DNA of 64,000 bases from Microtetraspora sp. NBRC 16547 (GTDB lineage Bacteria > Actinomycetota > Actinomycetes > Streptosporangiales > Streptosporangiaceae), in NCBI RefSeq assembly GCF_030268965.1, contig NZ_BSSE01000009.1:169144-233143 (forward strand). Direction: 5' to 3'. Of this stretch, positions 8,650 to 18,819 are shown in pieces. Position 1 is the first letter of the stretch. Every line of letters starts with the position of its first letter. Made by a program: the position numbers and the translations under genes. Below the pieces are notes generated by a model, which searched no databases, was not told where the DNA came from, and saw nothing but the letters and a program-made list of their open reading frames with translations.

Positions 8650-9456
8650 ATGGCTGATGTCCGTGTCGAAGTCGAGGGCACGACCACCACGATCTGGCTG
8701 GACCGTCCCGACCGGCGCAATGCCGTCGACGGCCCGATGGCCGCCGAGCTGCGGGCGGCGTTCGAGGAGTTCGAGGCCGATCCGGGTCAGCGCGTGGCGG
8801 TGCTCGCCGGTTCCGGCGGGACGTTCTGCGCCGGAGCCGATTTGACCGCGGTGGGCGACCCGGCCCGCCGTAACGAGCTCGACCCAGCCGGCGGCGGCAG
8901 CGGCCCCATGGGACCGACCCGACTTCAGCTCGGCAAGCCTCTCATCGCTGCGATCAGCGGCTACGCCGTCGCGGGCGGACTTGAGCTGGCCCTGCTCGCC
9001 GACCTGCGAATCGTGGAGCGCGACGCGGTGCTGGGCGTCTTCTGCCGGCGTTGGGGGGTGCCGCTCATCGACGGCGGCACCGTCCGCCTGCCTCGAATCA
9101 TCGGCCTGGGCAGGGCGCTCGACCTGATCTTGACCGGCCGTCCGGTGAAGGCCGACGAGGCGCTCGCGATGGGACTGGCCAACCGGGTCGTCGAACCCGG
9201 TCAGGCGGTCGACGCCGCCCAGGAGCTCGCCGACCAGATCGCGGCCTTCCCGTTCGAGTGCGTGCTGACCGACCGCGCCTCGGCCTACGCAGGCCTCGAT
9301 CTGACCGTCGCCGAGGCGCTGCAGGCCGAGGGAGCCGCGGGCGTCCCCATCGTGGAGCGCGAGGGCGTGGCCGGCGCCGCCCGCTTCGCCGCCGGCGCGG
9401 GTCGGCACGGAAGTTTCACCCGGAGAGGAGACCACCATGAGTCCCACCACCCGTGA
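8650..9456 (+). CDS. Enoyl-CoA hydratase/isomerase (crotonase) family protein
   Basis: 268 residues; the ATG follows GGAGG. Crotonase landmarks: RPDRRNAVDGPM (about 20-31), the first oxyanion-hole segment SGGTFCAGADL (about 55-65), and the second, ISGYAVAGGLELAL (about 102-115), with the following DLRI. It probably hydrates or isomerises an enoyl-CoA. The last 20 bases overlap the start of a truncated downstream frame, which suggests it once headed an operon that is now broken. Confidence 0.9.
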   Translation: MADVRVEVEGTTTTIWLDRPDRRNAVDGPMAAELRAAFEEFEADPGQRVAVLAGSGGTFCAGADLTAVGDPARRNELDPAGGGSGPMGPTRLQLGKPLIAAISGYAVAGGLELALLADLRIVERDAVLGVFCRRWGVPLIDGGTVRLPRIIGLGRALDLILTGRPVKADEALAMGLANRVVEPGQAVDAAQELADQIAAFPFECVLTDRASAYAGLDLTVAEALQAEGAAGVPIVEREGVAGAARFAAGAGRHGSFTRRGDHHESHHP

Positions 9457-9465
9457 GCTGATCGT

Positions 9466-10946
<1,481 letters not shown>

Positions 10947-10986
10947 GCGGCCCTGCCGCTGTGGGCCGCTTCGGCTTGGCTGGTAC

Positions 10987-11002
10987 ATACCCCCGGGGGT
11001 AT
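10987..11002. promoter_or_regulatory. CsoR/CstR-type operator 2
   Basis: ATACCCCCGGGGGTAT, a perfect 16-base palindrome 27 bases upstream of the rhodanese start. It is the most symmetrical of the four operators. Confidence 0.85.
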
Positions 11003-11029
11003 ATCACGTTGGTGAAAGGAATAAGACCG

Positions 11030-11623
11030 ATGGCTACCACTCCTCTCTCTTCGGATGTCGATGTCACGACGGCGCGTGCCATGATCGCGTCGAACCCGGA
11101 TGTGCTTCTCGTCGATGTGCGTACGCCGGGGGAGTTCGACTCGGCGCACATCGACGGCGCGATCAACCTGCCCCTCGATCAGATCGGTTCTCGGTTGCGG
11201 CGGATCGTCGCGGACGCCGGGGGGACGATGGTGCTGATCTGCCAGTCGGGAAACCGGGCCGGCCAGGCGCGGGAGAAGCTCTGTGGGGCCGGGCTGGCCG
11301 ATGCCGTCGTGCTCAACGGCGGGATGAACGCATGGATCGCCGCCGGCGCCCCCGTGGTGCGCGGCAAGCAGAAGTGGAGCCTGGAGCGCCAGGTCCGGCT
11401 GGTCGCGGGCGGCATCGTGCTCACGTCGATCGTGGCCGACCTGTGGCTGCCGGGGGCGCGGTTCGTGGGGGCCTTCGTGGGTGGGGGTCTGGTGTTCGCG
11501 TCACTGACCGACACCTGCGCCATGGGCATGATGCTCGCCCGGCTGCCCTACAACCGGGGCCGGGATGTGAACGTGGACGAGGCGATGGCGTGCATTCGCC
11601 GGCCCGCGCGTTCCAGGGCCTGA
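11030..11623 (+). CDS. Membrane-anchored rhodanese (sulfurtransferase)
   Basis: 197 residues. Residues about 8-105 form a rhodanese domain with LLVDVRTPGEFDSAHIDGA and the active-site loop ICQSGNRAGQA, where Cys71 carries the persulfide. The C-terminal third has two hydrophobic segments (about 125-140 and 145-165) resembling the YgaP-like DUF2892 hairpin, so the protein is probably membrane tethered with the catalytic domain in the cytosol. It likely passes sulfane sulfur between low-molecular thiols and the dioxygenase encoded downstream. It has its own operator. Confidence 0.9.
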   Translation: MATTPLSSDVDVTTARAMIASNPDVLLVDVRTPGEFDSAHIDGAINLPLDQIGSRLRRIVADAGGTMVLICQSGNRAGQAREKLCGAGLADAVVLNGGMNAWIAAGAPVVRGKQKWSLERQVRLVAGGIVLTSIVADLWLPGARFVGAFVGGGLVFASLTDTCAMGMMLARLPYNRGRDVNVDEAMACIRRPARSRA

Positions 11624-11669
11624 TCGAGGCTTCCCGCTGTCGTAAACGACGGGGACGTCTGTCTGCCAT

Positions 11670-11685
11670 ATACCCCCCCGGGTAT
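11670..11685. promoter_or_regulatory. CsoR/CstR-type operator 3
   Basis: ATACCCCCCCGGGTAT, extended by TAT/ATA flanks on both sides, 17 bases upstream of the TauE start. Same family of sites as at 10652, 10987 and 13044. Confidence 0.8.
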
Positions 11686-11701
11686 ATAGGAAAGGAGTGT
11701 C

Positions 11702-12592
11702 ATGATCGTCTTGACCTTGGCCGCCGCCGTGGTGGTCGGGCTGACGCTCGGCCTGTTCGGCGGCGGCGGGTCGATCCTGACCGTGCCGCTGCTGGTCTAT
11801 TTCGCGGGTGTCCCGGCCAAGTCGGCGATCGCGATGTCCCTGTTCGTCGTGGCGGTGACCAGCGCGGTCAGTGCTGTCGGGCATGCCCGGGCGGGGCGCA
11901 TCCGCTGGAAGACCGGTCTGATCTTCGGCTTGGCGGGCATGGTCGGCGCCTACGGTGGCGGGTTGATCGGGCCGCGGTTGCCCGAGGCTTTGCTGCTGGC
12001 CGCGTTCGCGTTGATGATGGTGGCCACCGCGACCGCCATGATCCGCGGCCGCAAGTCGCCGGAGCGGCGTCCGGCACACAGTGAGTTGCCGGTCCTGCAC
12101 GTGGCGGTCGAGGGCGTCGTCGTGGGTTTGGTCACCGGGCTGGTCGGAGCGGGCGGCGGATTCCTGGTGGTGCCGGCGCTGGTGCTGCTGGGTGGCATGC
12201 CGATGAGTGTCGCGGTGGGCACGTCGCTGGTCGTCATCGCGATGAAGTCGCTCGCCGGGCTCGCCGGCTACATGCAGACGGTCCAGGTCGACTGGGGGAT
12301 CGCGCTTCCGGTGACTGTGGCCGCGGTCGTCGGGGGGGTGATCGGTGGCCGGCTCGCGGGGCGGGTTCAGGCGGACCGGTTGCGTCAGGCTTTCGGCTGG
12401 TTCGTTCTGGTGATGGGTGGGTTCGTGCTGGTTCAGCAGGCGCCGCCGGCGTTGTTCCACACGGTGTGGGGCGTCGCCGTGCTGGTCGCGATCGGCGTGG
12501 TCGTCGTGGCCCTCGTGGCGTACCTACTTCTACGCAAGGGGCGTCGGCGAGGCGTGCGAGCCCGCGGACTGCCGGACCTGACCAACGGGTGA
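11702..12592 (+). CDS. TauE/SafE-family sulfite/sulfonate exporter
   Basis: 296 residues, about eight hydrophobic segments in two halves. Each half starts with a Gly-rich motif: TLGLFGGGGSILTVPLL (about 14-30) and GLVGAGGGFLVVPALVLL (about 141-158), the internal repeat typical of TauE (PF01925). Good AAAGGAG ribosome-binding site. In cst-type loci TauE is thought to remove sulfite produced by persulfide dioxygenase. The thioredoxin gene follows after 34 bases without a terminator, so the two are probably co-transcribed. Confidence 0.9.
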   Translation: MIVLTLAAAVVVGLTLGLFGGGGSILTVPLLVYFAGVPAKSAIAMSLFVVAVTSAVSAVGHARAGRIRWKTGLIFGLAGMVGAYGGGLIGPRLPEALLLAAFALMMVATATAMIRGRKSPERRPAHSELPVLHVAVEGVVVGLVTGLVGAGGGFLVVPALVLLGGMPMSVAVGTSLVVIAMKSLAGLAGYMQTVQVDWGIALPVTVAAVVGGVIGGRLAGRVQADRLRQAFGWFVLVMGGFVLVQQAPPALFHTVWGVAVLVAIGVVVVALVAYLLLRKGRRRGVRARGLPDLTNG

Positions 12593-12626
12593 GACAAACA
12601 CACCCGGAGACAGAGAGGAATGCGTC

Positions 12627-12992
12627 ATGGTCACAGAACTGACCAAGGGCAACTGGAACGCGACGGTCGACTCGGACGGCATCGTGTTCGTGGACTTCTG
12701 GGCCGCGTGGTGTGGCCCGTGCCGTCGGTTCGCCCCGATCTTCGAGGCGGTCGCCGCCCGGAATCCCGACATCGTGTTCGGCAAGGTCGACACGGAGGCG
12801 GAGCGGGAGCTGGCGGGCGCGTTCCGTATCACCTCGATCCCGACCCTGGTGGCGATCCGTGACGGCATCGTGCTCTTCGCCCAGCCGGGAGCCCTGTCCG
12901 AAGCGGCGCTCGACGACCTCGTCGCCAAAGTCAGGGCGGCCGACATGGCGGAGATCCGCCGTCATGTGACCGGACGGCCCGCCGTGCGCTGA
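12627..12992 (+). CDS. Thioredoxin
   Basis: 121 residues with the thioredoxin active site FWAAWCGPCRRFAP (Cys29 and Cys32) and the cis-Pro segment ITSIPTLVAIRDG. Slightly extended at the C-terminus (RAADMAEIRRHVTG). Ribosome-binding site GAGAGGAATGCGTC. In this operon it probably reduces protein or low-molecular persulfides, or regenerates the rhodaneses. A hairpin terminator follows ten bases after the stop. Confidence 0.93.
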   Translation: MVTELTKGNWNATVDSDGIVFVDFWAAWCGPCRRFAPIFEAVAARNPDIVFGKVDTEAERELAGAFRITSIPTLVAIRDGIVLFAQPGALSEAALDDLVAKVRAADMAEIRRHVTGRPAVR

Positions 12993-13001
12993 CCGGCCGG
13001 A

Positions 13002-13023
13002 GGCCCCGCGATCGGGCGGGGCC
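13002..13023 (+). terminator. Hairpin terminator after thioredoxin
   Basis: Perfect 8-base stem (13002-13009 with 13016-13023) around a 6-base loop, just after the thioredoxin stop and before the next operator. No U-tract, as is common in high-GC actinomycetes. Confidence 0.55.
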
Positions 13024-13043
13024 CGAAGTCCTGTCGCCGCAAC

Positions 13044-13059
13044 ATACCCCCAGGGGTAT
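13044..13059. promoter_or_regulatory. CsoR/CstR-type operator 4
   Basis: ATACCCCCAGGGGTAT, 36 bases upstream of the dioxygenase-rhodanese start. One mismatch from the perfect palindrome at 10987. Confidence 0.8.
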
Positions 13060-13094
13060 TTTCTGAAATCTCGTTGAACCACAGGAGGATGGAC

Positions 13095-14480
13095 ATGATC
13101 TTCACGCAGTACTACCTGGACTGCCTGTCGCAGGCCTCGTACCTGATCGGGGACGAGACGAGCGGTCGTGCCGTGATCGTGGACCCCAGGCGTGACGTGT
13201 CGGAATACATCGCGGACGCCGAGGCGCGCGGGCTGAAGATCGAGGAGGTGATCAACACGCACTTCCACGCCGACTTCATCGCGGGCCACCTCGAGATGGC
13301 CGCGCGCACCGGCGCCTGGATCGGTTACGGGCATCGCGCCGAGGCCGAGTACCCGATCCGGAAGCTCACCGAGGGCGAGCGGATCGAGCTGGGCGAGGTC
13401 GTGCTGGAGATCCTCGAGACGCCCGGCCACACGCCGGAGTCGATCAGCGTCCTGGTGTACGAGCACGCCTCGGACGCCGTGCCGTACGGCGTGCTGACGG
13501 GTGACGCGCTGTTCATCGGCGATGTGGGACGGCCGGACCTGCTCGCCTCGCTCGGCATGACGGCCGACCAGCTCGGCCGGATGCTGTACGACAGCGTCCA
13601 GCGCAAGCTGATGGCCCTTCCGGACGAGGTCCGGGTGTTCCCCGCGCATGGTGCGGGCTCGGCCTGCGGCAAGAACCTCTCCACCGAACGGCAGTCGACG
13701 ATCGGCCACCAGCGGCTGACCAACTACGCGTGCGCGCCCATGAGCGAGGAGGAGTTCCTGTCCATCGTCACCGAGGGGCAGCCTCCCGCGCCCGGCTATT
13801 TCGTGTTCGACGCGGTGCTCAACCGCAAGAACCACGAGTTGTTCGACGTCGACGCGCACGCCCGGCCCCTGTCGGCGGAGGAGTTCCTGGCCAGGCGGGC
13901 CGCGGGCGCGGTCGTCGTCGACGCCAGGGACGCGCAGGAGTTCGCGCTCGGCCATCTGCGCGGCTCGCTCAACATCCCCGCGGACGGCCGCTTCGCGGAG
14001 TGGGCCGGCACGGTCGTCAAGCCCGGAAGTGAGATCATCGTCATCACCCCGCAGGGTCGGGAGGACGAGATCGTCACCCGTCTCGCCAGGATCGGCCTCG
14101 ACACGGTCACCGGATATCTGGTCGAGCCTGAGACCGCCTTCCTCGCCGTTCCCGGTGAGATCGCCCAGGCGAGTCGCGTCACCGTCGATGAGCTGCGCGA
14201 GGCGTTCGAAGGGGCGGAGGCCCCGGCGGTCATTGATGTGCGCAACGCGGGGGAGGTCGCGAACGGCGCCATCGAGACCGCGGTGAACATCCCGCTCGCC
14301 GAGCTCCCCGCACGGCTCTCCGAGATCCCGGCCGACCGTCCTGTCGTGGTCCACTGCAAGGGCGGCGCGCGCTCGGCCATCGCGGCCAGCCTGCTCAGGC
14401 ACCAGGGGCGGGACCGGGTGTCCGACCTGCTCGGCGGTTACGATGCCTGGCAGCGCGCCGTCACGCCCGCCGAGGCATAG
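13095..14480 (+). CDS. Persulfide dioxygenase-rhodanese fusion (CstB-like)
   Basis: 461 residues. Start chosen at MIFTQYYLDCLSQ because AGGAGG lies six bases upstream; an ATG two codons earlier is too close. Residues 1-235 are a metallo-beta-lactamase fold with INTHFHADFIAGH (about 54-66), ETPGHTPESI, LTGDALFIGDVGRPDL and VFPAHG, as in ETHE1-type non-haem iron persulfide dioxygenases that turn thiol persulfides into sulfite. Two rhodanese domains follow (about 255-350 and 360-458). The first has TPQGRED where the active Cys should be, so it is probably inert. The second has VVHCKGGARSA with Cys at about 421. The architecture matches CstB. Confidence 0.9.
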   Translation: MIFTQYYLDCLSQASYLIGDETSGRAVIVDPRRDVSEYIADAEARGLKIEEVINTHFHADFIAGHLEMAARTGAWIGYGHRAEAEYPIRKLTEGERIELGEVVLEILETPGHTPESISVLVYEHASDAVPYGVLTGDALFIGDVGRPDLLASLGMTADQLGRMLYDSVQRKLMALPDEVRVFPAHGAGSACGKNLSTERQSTIGHQRLTNYACAPMSEEEFLSIVTEGQPPAPGYFVFDAVLNRKNHELFDVDAHARPLSAEEFLARRAAGAVVVDARDAQEFALGHLRGSLNIPADGRFAEWAGTVVKPGSEIIVITPQGREDEIVTRLARIGLDTVTGYLVEPETAFLAVPGEIAQASRVTVDELREAFEGAEAPAVIDVRNAGEVANGAIETAVNIPLAELPARLSEIPADRPVVVHCKGGARSAIAASLLRHQGRDRVSDLLGGYDAWQRAVTPAEA

Positions 14481-14492
14481 CTCGCAAGACAC

Positions 14493-14521
14493 GGATACCC
14501 GCCCGCTCGGGGCGGGTATCC
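14493..14521. terminator. Bidirectional hairpin terminator
   Basis: Perfect 12-base stem (14493-14504 with 14510-14521) and a 5-base loop, 12 bases after the dioxygenase stop and about 75 bases beyond the stop of the convergent multicopper oxidase gene. Its outer arms also contain ATACCC and GGGTAT, a loose echo of the operators, but the spacing is wrong for one. Confidence 0.75.
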
Positions 14522-14596
14522 ACGTCAACGGCCGGACCCGTCACACCTATGGGCGCGTGGTGGAACACACCTCATCGACTCGTCGACCGCCGGGTG

Positions 14597-16006
14597 TCAC
14601 TTGACGATCTCCAGGACCGCCATCATGCCCGCGTCCTCGTGATTGAGAATGTGGCAGTGCAGGACGGTCTTCCCGGTGTAGTTCAGGAAGTGGATCCGGA
14701 TGACGATCCGTCCCCTGGGGAGAATGCTCGCGGTGTCCTGCCAGCCATGGCCGTGATGCGGCTGGCCGTTGATGCTCATCAGCTGAAAATCGTTGGTGTG
14801 GACGTGGAAGGAGTGTTCCTCGTCGCTGTCATTGCGGACGGTCCACTCCTCGACCGTGTTCAGCTTGGACCGGATGTCCACCCGGTTCATGTCGAACTGC
14901 TTGCCGTTGATGTAGAACTCGGTCCCCGCTTTGTTCTCGGAGAACACGATGGTGCGCCGCGCGGCGACGGCGGCGTGGCTCAGGTCCTCTGTCGGCGCGA
15001 AGACGGTCGTGGGCAGCGCTGGCGGGTGTACCGACTCTCCTTCGGAGACCAGGGTGGCCAGGGTCGCCTGCGGGAACTTGTTGCCGGCGGGCCCGGTGCT
15101 GTACGGGAGCGTCTGCAACTGGGTGCGGCCGGGCGGGCCGCCTCGTACGAGCACGTCGAACCTGGCACCGGCCGCGAGGAGGAGCGAGTCAGCGGCCCAG
15201 ATCCGGTCGACGGGGTTGGCGTCGTGGGCGATCACCTGGAACGGCTGGCCCTGCAGGCGGACCCGGTAGTAGATGTTGGCGCTGACATTGGCCAGCCGCC
15301 AGAGCTGGATCTCGCCCGGCCGGATGCGGATGGTCGGGTTCAGCTGGCCGTTGACCGTGCGGTTGGTCGGTGCGCTGATGTGCAGATCCTCGGTCTTGAT
15401 CGCGTCGCCCTGGACCTGGAAGTCCTTGAAGGCGATGACGTGCTCTTCGATGTGACGCAAGCCCGGCGGCAGATACTGCTTCAACCCGTCGACGACGATG
15501 ATGCCCGACATTCCCCCGGCGACCTGCGGCGCCGAGATCGGATGCGCGTGTGAGTGGTACCAGTAGGTGCCGGGTTTGAGGTTGCCCGGGAATCGGTAGG
15601 CGTAGTGGAACGTCTGGCCGGGATCGATGTGGATGAAGACGTTGTCGGAGTGGCCGCTCGGCGACACGTGTAGCCCGTGCACGTGCAGATTGGTGTAGGG
15701 CCCCAGCCGGTTCTCCATCGCCAGCTCCAGTCGGTCTCCCGGCCGGATCCGCAGCGTGGGCGGCATGTAGTGGCCGTTGTAGGTCAGGGCCGACAACGTG
15801 CGCCCGGCCACCTCCACCCGCCGCCGCTCAACGACAAGCCGCGCCCGCAGAATCCCGTTGTGGCTCACCAGTTGCGGCGGGTCACGCAACGGAACCCCTT
15901 CTGACGCCGATGGCGGTGAAGGGCCGCCGACGTGGCCGCTCGCCGCGATGGTGACGGCGAGAACCACGGCTGCGGCGAGGACGTTCAGGTTCCGTCGAAC
16001 TCGCAT
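14597..16006 (-). CDS. Secreted multicopper oxidase
   Basis: 469 residues; ATG chosen because GGAGGGG precedes it. A basic start and hydrophobic segment (about 9-25) make an export signal or anchor. Copper ligands are all visible: LHVHGLH (about 108-114), YWYHSHAH (about 148-155), HSFHVHTND (about 403-411) and the C-terminal HCHILNHEDAGMM (about 451-463) with T1 Cys, His and Met. Three-domain laccase/CueO-like length. It could oxidise cuprous ions or phenolic substrates outside the cell. It faces the sulfur regulon but has no ATACCCC operator, so any link to it is only by position. Confidence 0.92.
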   Translation of the reverse strand: MRVRRNLNVLAAAVVLAVTIAASGHVGGPSPPSASEGVPLRDPPQLVSHNGILRARLVVERRRVEVAGRTLSALTYNGHYMPPTLRIRPGDRLELAMENRLGPYTNLHVHGLHVSPSGHSDNVFIHIDPGQTFHYAYRFPGNLKPGTYWYHSHAHPISAPQVAGGMSGIIVVDGLKQYLPPGLRHIEEHVIAFKDFQVQGDAIKTEDLHISAPTNRTVNGQLNPTIRIRPGEIQLWRLANVSANIYYRVRLQGQPFQVIAHDANPVDRIWAADSLLLAAGARFDVLVRGGPPGRTQLQTLPYSTGPAGNKFPQATLATLVSEGESVHPPALPTTVFAPTEDLSHAAVAARRTIVFSENKAGTEFYINGKQFDMNRVDIRSKLNTVEEWTVRNDSDEEHSFHVHTNDFQLMSINGQPHHGHGWQDTASILPRGRIVIRIHFLNYTGKTVLHCHILNHEDAGMMAVLEIVK

Positions 16007-16321
16007 CACACCCCTCCGATGTGAATGCCGTTCGTCAAGCTCCCCGATCCAGATTCACCTGACCCGGCCATCGTACGCGGCGCTCTTCCAGGGCTTTCCA
16101 TCTGCGCCACCCGAAGTCCGTTCAGCGGCAGTTGAACGGCATTTCCTCGCCCAAAAAGGCGTCGTGGCACCGGAGCACTCGTAGGCGGTGAGCGAGTGGG
16201 TATGGCGGTGAGTGACGACCAAGGAGTCGTGACTACGGGGCGTAGGCCGGGGATCAGTGTGCGGCTGGGCCGCCGGGTGAAGCGATGGGGTTCGGATGAC
16301 GAAAAGCAGCGGACGGCCGGT
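16007..16321. other. Divergent promoter region
   Basis: 315 bases between the multicopper oxidase (minus) and alcohol dehydrogenase (plus) starts. No gene, no operator copy and no strong hairpin seen. The dehydrogenase frame is open through much of it but without a ribosome-binding site or homology. Confidence 0.4.
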
Positions 16322-17494
16322 ATGAAGGCCGTCGTCTTCGCCGGCACCCGCTCGGTCGCGGTCGAGGACGTCCCCGACGCGGTGCTGGAGGAGCCCGACG
16401 ACGTCGTCGTCCGGATCAGCTCGAGCGCGATCTGCGGGACCGATCTGCACATGTACGACGGGCGCACGGGAGCCACCCAGGGGCTGGTCCTGGGGCATGA
16501 GCCTCTCGGGGTCGTCGAGCAGGTCGGTTCCGCGGTCGAAATGGTCAAGCCGGGGGACCGGGTGGTGATTCCGACCCACGTGTATTGCGGAGTGTGCGTC
16601 AACTGCGCGCGGGGACTGTCGGCGGCCTGCCTGCGGGTGCGCCCCGGCGGCTTCGGCGCGGCGTACGGTTACGCGGGTATGGGGCCCTATCGCGGCGCGC
16701 AGGCCGAGCTGCTGCGGGTGCCGTTCGCCGACGCCAACTGCGTCCCAGTGCCCGGGGAACCGGGCGACGATCGTGAAGACGATCTGGTGTTGCTGGCTGA
16801 TGCGTTCGTGACCGGTTGGCACGCGACCGTGTTGGGGGAGGTGACCGCGGGCGCGACGGTCGCGGTGTTCGGCGCGGGGACCATCGGCCTGCTCGCGGCC
16901 TACAGTTCCTTGCTGAAGGGGGCCGCCGAGGTCTACGTCGTCGACGCGGTACCCGAACGGCTGGACAAGGCCGGCGAAATCGGTGCCGTTCCCGTCGATT
17001 ATCGGCAGGGGGATCCGGTCGACCAGATCCGCGAGCTACGCCGGGCCGGTGGCCTGGCGCCCGGTGAGGCGGCGATGAGCGGGGTCCAGGTGGGCATCGA
17101 CGCGGTGGGATTCCAGGCTCACGACCGCCTGACCCCCGGAGCGGAGAACCCGACGCAGGTCGTCAGCGATCTCGCCCGGCTGATCAACCCGACCGGGCAT
17201 CTGGGCATCATCGGTGTCTACGCCGAGAAGGACCTCCATCCGGCCCCGAGCGGGCACGCCGACGGCCGCCTGACGGTGCCGTGGGCGAGCTTCTTCTCCA
17301 AGGGGGTTTCGGTGAGGTTCGGTCGCACGCACGACCGTCGCTACACGGTGCTGCTGCGTGATCTCGTGCTGTCCGGACGAGCCCGTCCCAGTGTGGTGGT
17401 CACCCATCATGGCCGGCTCGATGACGCGCCTGGGTTGTACCGGGCCTTCGACCAGCGCGCCGGCGGAGTCATCAAGGCCATCCTGCGGCCGTGA
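16322..17494 (+). CDS. Zinc-dependent alcohol dehydrogenase, formaldehyde-dehydrogenase-like
   Basis: 390 residues starting MKAVVFAGTRSVAVEDVP, the standard first strand of the MDR family. Catalytic zinc site: ICGTDLHMYDGR (Cys about 38) and GHEPLGVVEQVG (His-Glu about 59). Structural zinc lobe: YCGVCVNCARGLSAAC (about 90-105). Rossmann motif VAVFGAGTIGLLAA (about 180-193). The insert and the long C-terminal region with AHDRLTPGAENPTQ resemble the glutathione-independent formaldehyde dehydrogenase branch. NAD(P)-linked oxidation of a small aldehyde or alcohol is likely; the exact substrate is not visible. Confidence 0.9.
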   Translation: MKAVVFAGTRSVAVEDVPDAVLEEPDDVVVRISSSAICGTDLHMYDGRTGATQGLVLGHEPLGVVEQVGSAVEMVKPGDRVVIPTHVYCGVCVNCARGLSAACLRVRPGGFGAAYGYAGMGPYRGAQAELLRVPFADANCVPVPGEPGDDREDDLVLLADAFVTGWHATVLGEVTAGATVAVFGAGTIGLLAAYSSLLKGAAEVYVVDAVPERLDKAGEIGAVPVDYRQGDPVDQIRELRRAGGLAPGEAAMSGVQVGIDAVGFQAHDRLTPGAENPTQVVSDLARLINPTGHLGIIGVYAEKDLHPAPSGHADGRLTVPWASFFSKGVSVRFGRTHDRRYTVLLRDLVLSGRARPSVVVTHHGRLDDAPGLYRAFDQRAGGVIKAILRP

Positions 17495-17497
17495 CCG

Positions 17498-17512
17498 CGC
17501 ACCGGGGGTGCG
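17498..17512. terminator. Weak hairpin between convergent genes
   Basis: A 6-base stem with a 3-base loop four bases after the dehydrogenase stop. Short and without a U-tract, so only a candidate. Confidence 0.3.
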
Positions 17513-17570
17513 AACGCGCTGGTGGAGCCGGGGATCCCGACGCCTACCAGGTGCGATGTCGCGACCGGGG

Positions 17571-18662
17571 TCAGCGGCGGCAGATGAGGTGGAGCCGCCC
17601 CCAGGAGGTGTTGGCGTAGCCCTTGGGATTCCATAGCGTCGCCGGTGATTCGGGCTGTGTGGTGCCCGCGCAGTCCCAGGCGCGGGCGACGATCTCCACC
17701 TCGCCCTCGGACAGGACGACGGTGGTGCGCCAGTGCTGCCAGGCCCAGGGACCTGCCGGTGCGTCCAATTTCGCCTGAGTCCAGGTATGTCCGGCGTCCA
17801 GGGAGACGTCCACTCGCGCGACGCTGCGGCCGTCGCCCGCGAGCGCGTAGCCGGTGATCTCGGTCGGTCCGGGAGGCACCCGAGAGCCGTGCTCGGGGCG
17901 CAGGATGTCGCAGGTGAGGGCGACCGGCCCGAGAGAGATGCCGGCCCCCGGACCGCACTGGGACGGGTCGGCGTCGGGAGGCAGCATGCGGTACGCGACG
18001 GCCTGGAAGTAGCCGTCTGAGGGGTCGGCCTTGGCGGTGATGCGCTCGAGCCATTTCACGCTGCGGGCACCGATCCAGCCCGGCACGATCACGCGCAGCG
18101 GGGCGCCGTGGACGGCGGGCAGGGGATGGCCGTTCATCGCCCATGCCAGCAGAACCTCGCCGGCGGTGGCCTTGGCCACAGGGATGGAGCCGACGTAGGG
18201 CTGGGGCGGGTCCGCTTCCTGCGCCACGTCCGGCGCAGAGAAGGAGACGTGCGCGGCCTCGGGGCGCAGGCCCGCCTCGGCAAGCACGTCCGCGAGGCCC
18301 ACTCCGATCCAGGAAGCCGTGGAGATGGCACCGGACCTCCAGGGATCCTCGCCCGGAATGTCACGAATCTCGATCAGCTCGGCACGGCGGTTGCCCGCGC
18401 ATTGCAGCGTCGCGATCACCTCACGCTCCGGGAAGCGGGAGCGCAACTCCTCCAGCGACAGGCGCAACGGCCGCTCGACCAGCCCGTCCACCTCCAGTCG
18501 CCAGGTGGCCGTGTCTGTCAGGGGGATGGGACCGTGGTTGCGGCTGTAGAAAGCGTCCAGCGGCGTGGTCAGCCGCTCCGCCAGGGCGTATGTGGGCGGC
18601 TCTGCGTTGAACGGCTCCTCCTCGTGAACGAGCATGTCATCCCTTTTGTCCCACTTCGTCAT
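17571..18662 (-). CDS. Sulfite oxidase-family molybdopterin protein
   Basis: 363 residues from MTKWDKRDDMLVHEEEPFNA. Another ATG nine codons in has a better AAGGGA site and could be the real start. Oxidoreductase molybdopterin-binding domain (about 20-230) with YSRNHGPIP, and IATLQCAGNRR whose Cys (about 86) should ligate molybdenum. The Mo-cofactor dimerisation domain follows (about 240-355: GPTEITGYALAGDG, VDVSLDAGHTWTQA, WNPKGYANTSWGRL). No signal peptide, so probably cytoplasmic. It would oxidise sulfite to sulfate, which fits the sulfite-producing dioxygenase encoded 4 kb away, although the operator family is absent here. Confidence 0.88.
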   Translation of the reverse strand: MTKWDKRDDMLVHEEEPFNAEPPTYALAERLTTPLDAFYSRNHGPIPLTDTATWRLEVDGLVERPLRLSLEELRSRFPEREVIATLQCAGNRRAELIEIRDIPGEDPWRSGAISTASWIGVGLADVLAEAGLRPEAAHVSFSAPDVAQEADPPQPYVGSIPVAKATAGEVLLAWAMNGHPLPAVHGAPLRVIVPGWIGARSVKWLERITAKADPSDGYFQAVAYRMLPPDADPSQCGPGAGISLGPVALTCDILRPEHGSRVPPGPTEITGYALAGDGRSVARVDVSLDAGHTWTQAKLDAPAGPWAWQHWRTTVVLSEGEVEIVARAWDCAGTTQPESPATLWNPKGYANTSWGRLHLICRR

Positions 18663-18771
18663 GCTTTCCGGGTACCCCGGAGAGAGGGCCGTGATGCGTG
18701 ACCGGCGCTCGCGCGAAGCCAGTGTGAGAAGCCGCGAGAGCCGGCGGCCGGGTGCCGACCGGCACTTGCGA

Positions 18772-18807
18772 GCAGGTGGAGGCCCCCTCTGCCGGGCCTC
18801 CACCTGC
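18772..18807 (-). terminator. Strong hairpin terminator
   Basis: Perfect 14-base stem (18772-18785 with 18794-18807) and an 8-base loop, 12 bases beyond the stop of the GNAT gene at 18820. It separates the permease-GNAT operon from the sulfite oxidase gene downstream on the same strand. Confidence 0.8.
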
Positions 18808-18819
18808 TTCCCCGGGCAA

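Noticed and set aside
14493..14521. Fifth CsoR/CstR operator
   Set aside because: ATACCC and GGGTAT arms are present but separated by a 5-base loop within a 12-base stem, longer than the 16-base operators; position after two convergent stops fits a terminator.
12234..14528. 764-codon minus-strand open frame across the thioredoxin and dioxygenase genes
   Set aside because: Antisense shadow of clearly homologous plus-strand genes; no domain in its translation.
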